Shown here: positions 56,141 through 64,000 of the stretch, in pieces
Position numbering within the stretch: position 1 is the stretch's first letter
Layout of the letters: the number at the start of each line of letters is the position of its first letter
Assembly: GCF_024814375.1 (NCBI RefSeq)
Contig: NZ_JANUXX010000001.1
Coordinates: forward strand, 1-64,000
Source of the DNA: Streptococcus sciuri
Lineage (GTDB): Bacteria; Bacillota; Bacilli; Lactobacillales; Streptococcaceae
DNA: 64,000 nt
Reading direction: 5' to 3'
Position numbers and translations under genes: made by a program
Notes under the pieces: model-generated
Told to the model about the DNA's origin: nothing
What the model saw: the letters and a program-made list of their open reading frames with translations, nothing else
The model's database searches: none

Positions 56141-57178
56141 ATGACAAAGAAAATTGTAACGTTAGCAGGAGATGGAATTGGTCCTGAAATCATGGTTGCG
56201 GGTTTAGAGGTTTTAGCTGCCGTTGCAAGTAAGGAAGGTTTTTGCTATGAAATTGATGAGAGAGTCTTTGGTGGTGCAGCGATTGATGCTGTTGGCACTC
56301 CTTTACCTAAAGATACACTAGAAGCGGCTAAGTCATCAGATGCTATTTTATTAGCAGCTATTGGAAGCCCTCGGTATGATACAGCTCCGATTAGACCAGA
56401 GCAAGGCTTACTTGCCATTCGCAAAGAACTAAAGCTTTTTGCGAATATTCGTCCTGTGCAGATTTTCAAAGCGCTTAGACACTTATCGCCACTTAAAGAA
56501 GATTTTATTAGGGACGTTGATTTTGTTGTTGTTCGTGAATTAACAGGTGGCATCTATTTTGGTGAACACCATCTCAAAAGAGATAGTGCACAGGATATCA
56601 ATGCTTATACTACTTTTGAAATTGAGCGTATCTTACGAAAAGCTTTCGAATTAGCAAGAAGTCGTAAAAAAAGAGTGACAAGCATTGATAAACAAAATGT
56701 TCTTGCCACCTCAAAACTGTGGCGGAAAGTTGCTAATCAAGTTGCAAAAGATTATCCAGAAGTAACACTAGAACATCAACTAGTGGATAGCGCTGCCATG
56801 ATGATGATTACAAATCCTAGTCGATTTGATGTCATCGTGACAGAAAATCTTTTCGGTGATATTTTATCTGATGAATCAAGTGTTTTATCTGGAACGCTTG
56901 GTGTTATGCCATCAGCCAGTCATTCCGTTGATGGACCTAGTCTTTATGAACCCATTCACGGATCAGCACCAGATATTGCAGGTCAAAACCTTGCCAATCC
57001 TATCAGCATGATTTTATCAGTTGCTATGATGTTACGCGAGAGTTTTGCAGAAAAAACAGCTGCGCTTATGATTGAAAAGGCAGTTGAAAAAACGCTATCA
57101 GAAGGTACACTAACAGCCGATCTTGGTGGAAATGCAACAACAAGCGAAATGACACAAGCGATTGTTAGCAATCTGTGA
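56141..57178 (+). CDS. leuB: 3-isopropylmalate dehydrogenase
   Basis: 345-aa NAD-dependent decarboxylating dehydrogenase. TLAGDGIGPEIM at the start, FANIRPVQ, RELTGGIYFG, DKQNVLATSKLWR, TENLFGDILSDESSVLSGTLG and PIHGSAPDIAGQNLANP are family blocks. AAAGAGGTATCT before the ATG. 87 nt separate it from leuC without a clear terminator. Confidence 0.96.
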   Translation: MTKKIVTLAGDGIGPEIMVAGLEVLAAVASKEGFCYEIDERVFGGAAIDAVGTPLPKDTLEAAKSSDAILLAAIGSPRYDTAPIRPEQGLLAIRKELKLFANIRPVQIFKALRHLSPLKEDFIRDVDFVVVRELTGGIYFGEHHLKRDSAQDINAYTTFEIERILRKAFELARSRKKRVTSIDKQNVLATSKLWRKVANQVAKDYPEVTLEHQLVDSAAMMMITNPSRFDVIVTENLFGDILSDESSVLSGTLGVMPSASHSVDGPSLYEPIHGSAPDIAGQNLANPISMILSVAMMLRESFAEKTAALMIEKAVEKTLSEGTLTADLGGNATTSEMTQAIVSNL

Positions 57179-57265
57179 CATGGTACGGTTTATGATTGCT
57201 AGTGTGACATGGTGTAGTGGTTTGCCTGTTCTTTCTTGTCAGCTATTACCTTTGGAGGATGATAA

Positions 57266-58648
57266 ATGAGTGGAAAATCCATTTTTGATAAATTATGGGA
57301 ACGTCATGTGATTACAGGTGAAGAAGGGGAACCCCAGCTCATGTATGTTGACCAGCACTATATCCATGAAGTGACCAGTCCGCAAGCCTTTGATGGTTTG
57401 AGAGAGTCAGGGCGCAAAGTGCGTCGTCCTGATCTTACTTTTGGAACGTTTGACCATAACGTTCCTACCGTCAATATTTATGATATTCGTGATGTTATCT
57501 CCAAAGCGCAGATGGATGCTCTTGCTCGGAATGTCAAGGAATTTGATATTCCTCATGCTGATCATGGTTCAGAGCTACAAGGTATCGTCCATATGGTGGG
57601 ACCAGAGACAGGACGTACACAGCCAGGTAAGTTTATTGTCTGTGGCGATAGCCATACGGCAACACACGGTGCCTTTGGTGCGATTGCCTTTGGTATTGGA
57701 ACAACAGAAGTAGAGCATGTTTTTGCAACTCAAACGCTTTGGCAGGTTAAACCCAAGAAACTCTTGGTACGCTTCATTGGACATCCTCAAAAGGGTGTCT
57801 ATGCCAAAGATTATATCCTTGCTTTGATTGCTAACTATGGTGTAGCAGTTGGTGTTGGTTATGTTGTGGAGTACCAAGGTGAAGCAATTGATCATCTTAG
57901 CATGGAGGAGCGGATGACCATTTGCAATATGTCCATTGAGTTTGGTGCTAAGATGGGTATTATGAATCCTGATCAGATTACCTATGATTATCTAAAAGAC
58001 AAGCCTCATCGTCCCAAGCGCTTTGACGAAGCAGTCTCTGACTGGAAGACGCTGGTGTCCGATGAGGATGCGACTTATGATAAGATTATCACACTTGATG
58101 TATCAGAGCTAGCACCGATGGTAACTTGGGGAACCAATCCTTCCATGGGAGTTGCTTATGGTGAAGCTTTCCCAGAGAGTCGTGATCTTAATGATGATAG
58201 GGCTTATGCTTATATGGATTTAAAACCTGGGCAAACAGTTAGCGATATTGAGCTGGGTTATGTCTTTTTAGGCTCTTGCACAAATGCTCGTTTGAGTGAT
58301 TTGCAGGTAGCTGCTCGCTTTGTCAAAGGTAAACATGTTGCTCCTTGTGTGACAGCTATTGTTGTTCCAGGGAGTCGTCCTGTCAAAAGAGCAGCTGAAA
58401 AACTGGGACTTGATAAAATCTTTAAAGAGGCAGGATTTGAATGGCGTGATCCAGGTTGTTCCATGTGTTTGGGGATGAATCCCGACAAGGTACCAACAGG
58501 TGTCCACGTTGCTTCCACGAGCAATCGCAATTTTGAGGATAGACAAGGTGTCGGTGCTAGAACACACCTTTGCAGTCCTGCTATGGCAGCGGCAGCAGCT
58601 ATTTTTGGACGTTTTGTCGATGTAAGAGAACTAGAGGATGTGACTTAG
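57266..58648 (+). CDS. leuC: 3-isopropylmalate dehydratase large subunit
   Basis: 460-aa aconitase-family subunit carrying the [4Fe-4S] cluster: first ligand Cys in [11 protein letters not shown] (~345), then the pair in [15 protein letters not shown] (~405). Also [15 protein letters not shown] and FDHNVPT. TTTGGAGGATGATAA before the ATG. Functions as a heterodimer with LeuD. Confidence 0.96.
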   Translation: MSGKSIFDKLWERHVITGEEGEPQLMYVDQHYIHEVTSPQAFDGLRESGRKVRRPDLTFGTFDHNVPTVNIYDIRDVISKAQMDALARNVKEFDIPHADHGSELQGIVHMVGPETGRTQPGKFIVCGDSHTATHGAFGAIAFGIGTTEVEHVFATQTLWQVKPKKLLVRFIGHPQKGVYAKDYILALIANYGVAVGVGYVVEYQGEAIDHLSMEERMTICNMSIEFGAKMGIMNPDQITYDYLKDKPHRPKRFDEAVSDWKTLVSDEDATYDKIITLDVSELAPMVTWGTNPSMGVAYGEAFPESRDLNDDRAYAYMDLKPGQTVSDIELGYVFLGSCTNARLSDLQVAARFVKGKHVAPCVTAIVVPGSRPVKRAAEKLGLDKIFKEAGFEWRDPGCSMCLGMNPDKVPTGVHVASTSNRNFEDRQGVGARTHLCSPAMAAAAAIFGRFVDVRELEDVT

Positions 58649-58659
58649 CAAGGAGAAGT

Positions 58660-59262
58660 ATGGAAAAATTTACCGTCTATACAGGAACGACTGTTCCTTT
58701 GATGAATGACAATATCGACACTGACCAGATTTTGCCCAAGCAATTTTTAAAGTTGATTGATAAAAAAGGATTTGGCAAGTATCTCATGTATGAATGGCGA
58801 TACTTAGATCATCACTATACGGAAAATCCAGACTTTATCTTTAATCAAGCACCTTATAAAAAAGCAGGTATTCTCATCACAGGTGACAACTTTGGGGCAG
58901 GATCTTCACGTGAACATGCTGCGTGGGCGCTAGCGGACTATGGCTTTAGAGTAGTGATTGCGGGATCTTTCGGTGATATTCATTACAATAATGAACTCAA
59001 CAATGGAATTTTACCTATTGTTCAGCCAAGGGAGGTGCGCAATCGTCTTGCAAAACTCTCTCCTCAAGAGACTCTAACGGTTAATCTTGAAAAGCAGTTG
59101 CTCATCACGCCTATAGGTGATTTTCATTTTGATATTGATGGAGAATGGAAACATAAACTCCTGAATGGTTTAGATGATATTGGCATCACACTGCAGTATG
59201 AGGATTTAATCACAGCTTATGAAAAGCAACGACCAGTTTATTGGCGAGATGAAGAAAAATAA
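58660..59262 (+). CDS. leuD: 3-isopropylmalate dehydratase small subunit
   Basis: 200-aa swivel domain subunit. [36 protein letters not shown] (substrate loop) and [22 protein letters not shown] at 58660, 12 nt after the leuC stop, with AAGGAGAAGT; a frame opening within leuC is not used. No strong terminator is seen in the 130 bp after it. Confidence 0.96.
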   Translation: MEKFTVYTGTTVPLMNDNIDTDQILPKQFLKLIDKKGFGKYLMYEWRYLDHHYTENPDFIFNQAPYKKAGILITGDNFGAGSSREHAAWALADYGFRVVIAGSFGDIHYNNELNNGILPIVQPREVRNRLAKLSPQETLTVNLEKQLLITPIGDFHFDIDGEWKHKLLNGLDDIGITLQYEDLITAYEKQRPVYWRDEEK

Positions 59263-59394
59263 TTTTTGAACATTTTGAAAAAAACTTGAAAAGTTAGATT
59301 TTACATGATAGACTATATCTTGTGAGCCATTTATTTGTCAAATTAATGATGATAACATTAAAAAGTAGAAAGTAATATAGGAGAGGAAACTGAG

Positions 59395-60180
59395 ATGACA
59401 AAACATATTCAATGGGATGGTAATCTTTCGCAGGAAGGATTTGAGATTATGCGAGGCGAAGGTGGTGTTATTGTTTGCCCAACGAAGGTTGGCTACATTA
59501 TCATGACAGCTGATAAAAAAGGGTTGGAGCGTAAGTTTGCAGCCAAAGAACGCAAACGAAATAAACCAGGTGTTGTGCTTTGTGGTTCGCTTGAGGAGCT
59601 TCGTAGTTTAGCACAGCTAACGCCAGAAATTGATAGTTTTTACCAAAAACATTGGGATGAGGATATTTTGCTTGGTTGTATTCTTCCTTGGCGCAAAGAT
59701 GCTTATGAGAAACTCGTTGCTATCGGTGATGGTCGTGAAGAATTGATGACAGACAGTCGTGGTACTTCATGCTTTGTCATTAAGTTTGGTAAAGCGGGTG
59801 AGCAACTGGCTAAGGAAATGTGGGAAAAAGAAGGTCGTATGGTTTATGCGTCATCGGCTAACCCATCTGGTAAAGGAAATCGTGGTAAGGTTGAGGGAAT
59901 TGGTGAGCGAATTGAGTCTATGGTTGACCTTGTGATTGAGGCAGACGATTATGTAGCATCTATCCAGCCAGACAAAACTGTCGAGACACGCTATGAGCAA
60001 GGCGTTATGGTATCTATGGTGGATAAGGATGGTAAGCTTATTCCTGAGCAAGGTGCAAGCAGTCGTTCGGTTACACCTTGCCCAGTCGTTATCCGTAAAG
60101 GGCTTGACATTGATAAAATCATGATGCATCTGTCAGATACATTTAACTCTTGGGACTATCGCCAAGGTGAATATTATTAA
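59395..60180 (+). CDS. Sua5/YciO/YrdC-family protein
   Basis: 261-aa member of the YrdC fold, which includes threonylcarbamoyl-AMP synthase for t6A37 tRNA modification. GGVIVCPTKVGYIIMTADKKGLERKF has the family start, followed by KERKRNKPGVVLCGSLEEL and YASSANPSGKGNRGKVEGI (the Ser/Asn ATP-carbonate site). Sequence around the nucleotide site is divergent, so it may be a paralogue rather than the housekeeping TsaC/Sua5. AGGAGAGGAAACTGAG before the ATG. Monocistronic with a strong terminator. Confidence 0.78.
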   Translation: MTKHIQWDGNLSQEGFEIMRGEGGVIVCPTKVGYIIMTADKKGLERKFAAKERKRNKPGVVLCGSLEELRSLAQLTPEIDSFYQKHWDEDILLGCILPWRKDAYEKLVAIGDGREELMTDSRGTSCFVIKFGKAGEQLAKEMWEKEGRMVYASSANPSGKGNRGKVEGIGERIESMVDLVIEADDYVASIQPDKTVETRYEQGVMVSMVDKDGKLIPEQGASSRSVTPCPVVIRKGLDIDKIMMHLSDTFNSWDYRQGEYY

Positions 60181-60195
60181 AAACAATAAATATAT

Positions 60196-60234
60196 ATAAA
60201 ACAATTGGTATTACTTACCAATTGTTTTATTTTA
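60196..60234 (+). terminator. Terminator after the YrdC-family gene
   Basis: AAAACAATTGGTA-TTACT-TACCAATTGTTTT, 13-15 bp perfect stem with T-rich tail. Confidence 0.9.
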
Positions 60235-60376
60235 TTAATGATAAAAATAGAAATGCAGTATTTTTGTTATCACATTTTAGTATGAGTAATGATATAATGG
60301 GAAGATAGAAGTTTTGTTATGAGAATCAATGATAGTTATCAAATAGAAGTAAAGAAAAACAATTAGGGAGTAAAGA

Positions 60377-61378
60377 TTGAAGTCAATAGAATTATTTGCA
60401 GGTGCTGGAGGTTTAGCACTAGGTATCGAAAAAGCAGGTTTTGAGACAATTGGACTGGTAGAGTTTGATAGTGCGGCTGCTGAAACATTGAAATATAATC
60501 GACCGAATTGGAATGTGATTCATGATGATGTGGCGAATATTTCAAAACTAGATTTGGAAGATTATTTTTCAATCAGAAAAGGGGAATTAGATTTGTTAAG
60601 CGGAGGTGCACCCTGTCAATCTTTTTCTTATGCAGGAAAACGATTAGGATTGGAAGATACACGAGGAACATTGTTCTATCACTACGCTGTTTTCTTGGAA
60701 AAGCTGCAACCGAAAATGTTTCTTTTTGAAAACGTCAAAGGCTTGACTAGTCATGACAAGGGAAAAACTTACGAAACAATTTTGAATGTTTTTGAATCGG
60801 AAGGCTATACGGTACAAACAAAAGTTCTGAATGCTTGGGATTATGGTGTTGCGCAAAAACGAGAACGAATGATTATGGTTGGGATACGTAATGATTTAGC
60901 AAATAAAACTTCTTTTGAATATCCAGAGGCACATAATTATAAACCTGTATTACGAGATATTTTGATGGATTGTCCACCAAGTCAAGGAATGCAGTATTCG
61001 GAGTATAAGCGAAAAATATTTGAATTAGTACCTCCTAGTGGCTATTGGAGAGATATTCCCGAGGACATTGCAAAAGAGTATATGAAGTCGACTTGGGATA
61101 TGGGAGGAGGTCGTACAGGCATTTTACGACGCATGAGCCTTGACGAACCATCGTTGACTGTCTTAACATCTCCAACTCAAAAGCAGACTGAACGTTGCCA
61201 TCCTTTGGAAGCACGCCCATTTACCGTTCGTGAGAATGCACGTATTCAAAGTTTTCCAGATGATTGGGAATTTCAAGGAAGTGTAGGAAACCAATACAAA
61301 CAGGTGGGAAATGCTGTTCCTGTAAATCTAGCTTATGAAGTAGGATTGAAAATAAAAGAGAGTTTGGAAGCGTTATAA
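60377..61378 (+). CDS. C5-cytosine DNA methyltransferase of a type II system
   Basis: 333-aa m5C methylase. Motif I ELFAGAGGLALG (5-16), motif IV GGAPCQSFSYAGKR with the catalytic Cys (~79), motif VI ENVKGL, motif VIII QKRERMIMVG, target recognition region ~200-280, motif IX RENARIQSFPDDW and X GNAVPVNLA. TTG start at 60377 preceded by GGGAGTAAAGA. The next gene is an Eco47II-like endonuclease, so GGNCC is the likely target. All motifs intact, unlike its endonuclease, hence now probably an orphan methylase. Confidence 0.93.
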   Translation: MKSIELFAGAGGLALGIEKAGFETIGLVEFDSAAAETLKYNRPNWNVIHDDVANISKLDLEDYFSIRKGELDLLSGGAPCQSFSYAGKRLGLEDTRGTLFYHYAVFLEKLQPKMFLFENVKGLTSHDKGKTYETILNVFESEGYTVQTKVLNAWDYGVAQKRERMIMVGIRNDLANKTSFEYPEAHNYKPVLRDILMDCPPSQGMQYSEYKRKIFELVPPSGYWRDIPEDIAKEYMKSTWDMGGGRTGILRRMSLDEPSLTVLTSPTQKQTERCHPLEARPFTVRENARIQSFPDDWEFQGSVGNQYKQVGNAVPVNLAYEVGLKIKESLEAL

Positions 61379-62194
61379 ATGTGGAATTTATCATTTATTA
61401 GTGAGGACGATTTTTATAATCATGTTCAATTGACGATAGATAAATACGGAGAGAAATTATAATCCTTTGATTTGAAACGATTTAATAAAAATATTGTTGA
61501 TCCGATAAAATTGATTTTTGATAAGTCTGTCTATAGAAGTTCGTGGGAACAAATTATAAGTAATGAAATTTTTAGACAACGTGATAAATCAAATAATAAT
61601 GATATTGGTTATTTTCATCAAACTATTTTCAAATAGATTAAACATTGTAGAGTTCCAAATAATGGAGAAGAAGGTGGCTGGGATGTCATTTTTGAAAATC
61701 CAGTGGGGATAACCATGCCAGACGGTTCTCGAGTTAGTCGTGTCTATGTGGAAATGAAAAATAAACATAACACAATGAATTCTGCTTCTTCTGGAAAAAC
61801 GTTCATCAAGATGCAAAACCAATTGCTACAAGATGATGATTGTGCTTGTTTTTTAGTTGAAGCAATCGCAAAAAATTCTCAGAATATTAAATGGGAGCCA
61901 AAAGTTGATGGGCAAAAAATGGGACATAAATATATTAGACGTGTTAGCTTAGATCGATTTTATGCACTTGTGACAGGTCAAAAAGATGCCTTTTATAAGA
62001 TGTGCATGGTTTTACCAGAAGTTATCAATAAGGTTGTATCAGAATTAGATTCTTCAACTATTCCAAATGATACAGTATGTGATGAAATTAGAGAAATTGC
62101 TGCTCAACAAAACTATAATTCTGAAGATTTATCTATTGTAATGGCTATCTATTTTCTAGGATTTACTAGTTATTTAGGGTTTGAACAGTCATGA
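61379..62194 (+). pseudogene. Eco47II-family restriction endonuclease with two nonsense codons
   Basis: 271-codon gene that starts in the base after the methylase stop. Family stretches: NLSFISEDDFYNHV, KSVYRSSWEQIISNEIFRQR, KSNNNDIGYFHQTIF, GWDVIFENP, VYVEMKNKHNTMNSASSGKT (catalytic region), DDDCACFLVEAIAKNSQNI and RRVSLDRFYALVTGQ. Two in-frame stops, TAA at 61460-61462 (probably from GAA) and TAG at 61634-61636 (from a Tyr codon), with no frameshift. The longest intact part begins at 61703, after the N-terminal third. Eco47II cuts GGNCC; specificity here is inferred from homology. No activity expected. Confidence 0.85.
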
Positions 62195-62265
62195 TAAAAA
62201 GGAATCGTTATTTTTGAGGAAAAATGTTATAATGAAAAACATGTCAGAAAAGAAAGGAAAGTGTA

Positions 62266-63312
62266 ATGAAAAAAGCAATATTTGTCAGAGAAGGTCAAAT
62301 GGCTATTCAAGATGTTGCCGTGCCAGAAATCATAGAGCAGGATGATGTAATTATCCGAGTGGTTCGGACCTGTGTTTGTGGTTCTGATTTGTGGGCTTAC
62401 AGAGGAGATGATACCAAGGAAGAGGGTTCTGATAATTCAGGGCATGAAATCATTGGCATTATCGAGAAAGTAGGATCAGCTATCAATACAGTTAAGGTGG
62501 GTGATTTTGTTATCGCACCTTTCACGCATGGCTGTGGGCACTGTGCTGCTTGTCGTGCTGGATTTGAAGGAGGTTGCCAAAGTCACTCAGCTACAACCAA
62601 CTTTTCACATGGGTACCAAGCAGAGTATGTGCGCTATACGCATGCAGATTGGTCACTTGTTAAAATTCCAGGGCAACCAGAAGACTACAGAGAGGGTATG
62701 TTAAAATCTTTCCTAGCACTAGCAGATGTGATGCCAACGGGCTACCACGCTGCACGTGTGGCAAATGTTAAAGTAGGTGATACGGTTGCTATTGTAGGAG
62801 ATGGTGCAGTCGGTCTATGTGCAGTTATTGCAGCTAAACTGCACGGTGCAAAGCGTATTATCATTATGAGTCGTCACAAAGATCGTCAACAATTAGCACT
62901 TGAGTTTGGAGCGACAGATATAGTTGCTGAGCGTGGTGAAGAGGGAATTGCCAAAGTCTTAGAATTGACAAACGGTGATGGTGTAGATGCAGCACTTGAG
63001 TGCGTAGGAACACACTTGTCTACCGAGACTGCCATTGCTATTACTAGACCTGGAGCTGTAGTTGGTCGGGTAGGCGTTCCTCATACAGAGGACATCAATA
63101 TTGGAGATTACTTCATGAAAAATACTATCTTTGCAGGTGGTCCAGCTTCTGTGACGACTTACGATAAAGCTGTGCTTTTAAAAGCTGTGCTTGATGGTGT
63201 TATCAATCCAGGAAAAGTTTTCACACAGACTTACAGACTCTCTGAAATTAACCAAGCTTACAAAGATATGCAGGAGAGAAAAACGATAAAAGCAATAATG
63301 ACTATTGATTAA
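62266..63312 (+). CDS. Zinc-dependent alcohol dehydrogenase family protein
   Basis: 348-aa MDR-type dehydrogenase. Catalytic zinc: CVCGSD (~38), GHE and Cys/Glu further on; structural zinc loop CGHCAACRAGFEGGC has four Cys. Rossmann loop VAIVGDGAVGLCAV (~170-183). Substrate unknown; FTHGCGHC and KSFLALADVMPTGYHAA resemble threonine/sorbitol dehydrogenase-like members. AAAGGAAAGTG before the ATG. Monocistronic with a weak hairpin (GGCAGG...CCTGCC, 63324-63353) after it. Confidence 0.88.
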   Translation: MKKAIFVREGQMAIQDVAVPEIIEQDDVIIRVVRTCVCGSDLWAYRGDDTKEEGSDNSGHEIIGIIEKVGSAINTVKVGDFVIAPFTHGCGHCAACRAGFEGGCQSHSATTNFSHGYQAEYVRYTHADWSLVKIPGQPEDYREGMLKSFLALADVMPTGYHAARVANVKVGDTVAIVGDGAVGLCAVIAAKLHGAKRIIIMSRHKDRQQLALEFGATDIVAERGEEGIAKVLELTNGDGVDAALECVGTHLSTETAIAITRPGAVVGRVGVPHTEDINIGDYFMKNTIFAGGPASVTTYDKAVLLKAVLDGVINPGKVFTQTYRLSEINQAYKDMQERKTIKAIMTID

Positions 63313-63323
63313 TATTAGGAGAA

Positions 63324-63353
63324 GGCAGGGTGAGATTAGAATCCTGCCTTTAT
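63324..63353 (+). terminator. Weak terminator after the alcohol dehydrogenase gene
   Basis: AAGGCAGG / CCTGCCTTT stem with a 13-nt loop and only three T; modest. Confidence 0.5.
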
Positions 63354-63386
63354 GAACACTTTCTCTAGGCAGTGATGAGTGAAATA

Positions 63387-63403
63387 TGCTATAATAAAAA
63401 ATA
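63387..63403 (+). promoter_or_regulatory. Promoter of the GAF-domain gene, extended -10 at the start codon
   Basis: TGC-TATAAT at 63387-63395; ATG at 63403 lies where transcription should begin, and no ribosome binding site exists between. Predicts leaderless mRNA, as for uvrC. Confidence 0.6.
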
Positions 63404-63900
63404 TGGAAAAAGCACAGAAAAAAGAAAATTATCAACTCATGATAGCACAGGCAAAAGCACTATTTGATGATGAAAGAAATGCCCTTGCAAATCTCTCCAA
63501 TGCTTCAGCTCTTTTAAAACAATCGTTGCCAGACAGCGTTTTTGCAGGTTTTTATCTCTACGATGGCTATGAACTTGTTTTAGGACCTTTCCAAGGACAG
63601 GTCTCTTGTGTTAGAATTGCGCTGGGTAAGGGTGTCTGTGGGGAAGTGGCTCAATCACACCAAGCTATGATTGTTGATGATGTGATGAAACATGCCAATT
63701 ATATCGCTTGTGACTCGGCGGCAAGAAGCGAGATAGTTATCCCTATGATAAAGGAAAATCGTTTGATTGGTGTTTTAGATTTGGATTCTGGGAAAACAGC
63801 GGATTATGATACTGTTGACTTAGAATTTTTACAAAATTTTCTCTCTATTTTACTAGCCAAAACAGATTGGAACTTCTCGATGTTTGAGGTGAGAACGTAA
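63403..63900 (+). CDS. GAF-domain protein, probable free methionine-(R)-sulfoxide reductase
   Basis: 165-aa single GAF domain. Three Cys lie at the places used by fRMsr enzymes: GQVSCVRIALG, GKGVCGEVAQ and NYIACDSAARSEIVIPM; DLDSG closes the pocket. Thus it likely reduces free Met-R-sulfoxide, an oxidative-stress repair role. Start MEKAQKKENYQ; an upstream ATG lies before the -10. It overlaps dnaX by one base (TAATG), a pairing kept in streptococci. Confidence 0.85.
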   Translation: MEKAQKKENYQLMIAQAKALFDDERNALANLSNASALLKQSLPDSVFAGFYLYDGYELVLGPFQGQVSCVRIALGKGVCGEVAQSHQAMIVDDVMKHANYIACDSAARSEIVIPMIKENRLIGVLDLDSGKTADYDTVDLEFLQNFLSILLAKTDWNFSMFEVRT

Positions 63901-64000
63901 TGTATCAGGCATTGTACCGTAAATACCGTAGCCAGACGTTTGATGAGATGGTGGGACAGTCTGTCATTTCGACAACACTCAAGCAGGCGGTGGCTTCTGG
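63900..64000 (+). CDS. dnaX: DNA polymerase III subunit gamma/tau, 5' end
   Basis: Clamp-loader subunit; only 33 codons lie in the window. MYQALYRKYRSQTFDEMVGQ is the invariant DnaX start, followed by SVISTTLKQAV. ATG overlaps the GAF gene's stop codon; the frame is open to the end. Confidence 0.95.
   Translation, partial: MYQALYRKYRSQTFDEMVGQSVISTTLKQAVAS

Noticed and set aside
61703..62194. 163-codon frame as a separate intact gene
   Set aside because: It is the C-terminal part of the Eco47II-like endonuclease; the frame continues upstream through two stop codons with family sequence on both sides.

Overview
The window is low-GC Firmicute DNA that reads throughout as a streptococcal chromosome. 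Signs include a YSIRK-type surface-protein signal, AdcA with a fused ZinT domain, the hflX-rnz-SDR-recJ-apt chain, dihydrofolate reductase-clpX-ysxC, the mevalonate pair mvaA/mvaS, and the folC-folP-folB-folK cluster. Complete trp and leu operons, a mutacin II-like lantibiotic locus and the overall gene content suggest the S. bovis/equinus complex. The species is an inference; the genus is secure.

Layout: 1-1.6 kb is the 5' part of a large surface protein on the minus strand, cut by the window edge. 1.6-2.8 kb is AT-rich intergenic DNA holding a complete small transcription unit for a 26-residue hydrophobic peptide. 2.7-4.7 kb has zinc-regulated adcA and rpmE2. 4.8-9.5 kb has a DHH phosphoesterase, flavodoxin, chorismate mutase, two fluoride channels, rplS, tRNA-Arg(CCU) and rplJ-rplL. 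9.5-15.4 kb is a degraded lantibiotic locus. 15.5-31.4 kb is housekeeping (uvrC, miaA, hflX, rnz, recJ, apt, metA, dnaD, trmK, Nif3-like protein, rfbACB). 31.5-38.3 kb holds mvaA/mvaS, thyA, folA, clpX, ysxC and a DUF1275 protein. 38.4-45 kb is the T-box controlled trpEGDCFBA operon. 45-46.4 kb is a decayed radical-SAM peptide locus. 46.4-54.3 kb has a methyltransferase, hom-thrB, the folate genes, a DEAD-box helicase and udk. 54.3-59.3 kb is the attenuated leuABCD operon. 59.4-64 kb has a YrdC-family protein, a decayed restriction-modification pair, a zinc alcohol dehydrogenase, a GAF protein and the start of dnaX.

The most interesting part is 9.48-15.4 kb. A mutacin II-like precursor (mutA) is transcribed divergently from an unlisted 20-codon ORF that looks like a short hydrophobic pheromone. 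A perfect 15-bp inverted repeat lies between them, exactly 24 bp from each -10 box. Downstream, a deletion has fused the start of the modification enzyme (mutM) to the second half of the exporter (mutT). The immunity genes mutFEG are intact and the Rgg-type regulator mutR carries a frameshift. The locus therefore looks immunity-only, with its regulatory switch still legible.

A second peptide locus after trpA shows the same style of decay: a 35-codon precursor, then a radical SAM gene with frameshifts fused in frame to the end of an ABC transporter. Other erosion includes an FAD oxidoreductase relic and an Eco47II-like endonuclease with two nonsense codons beside an intact methylase. Regulation readable in the sequence includes paired AdcR operators, an L10 leader, a Trp T-box, a Leu leader-peptide attenuator, a probable Met-box and two apparently leaderless genes (uvrC and the GAF protein).
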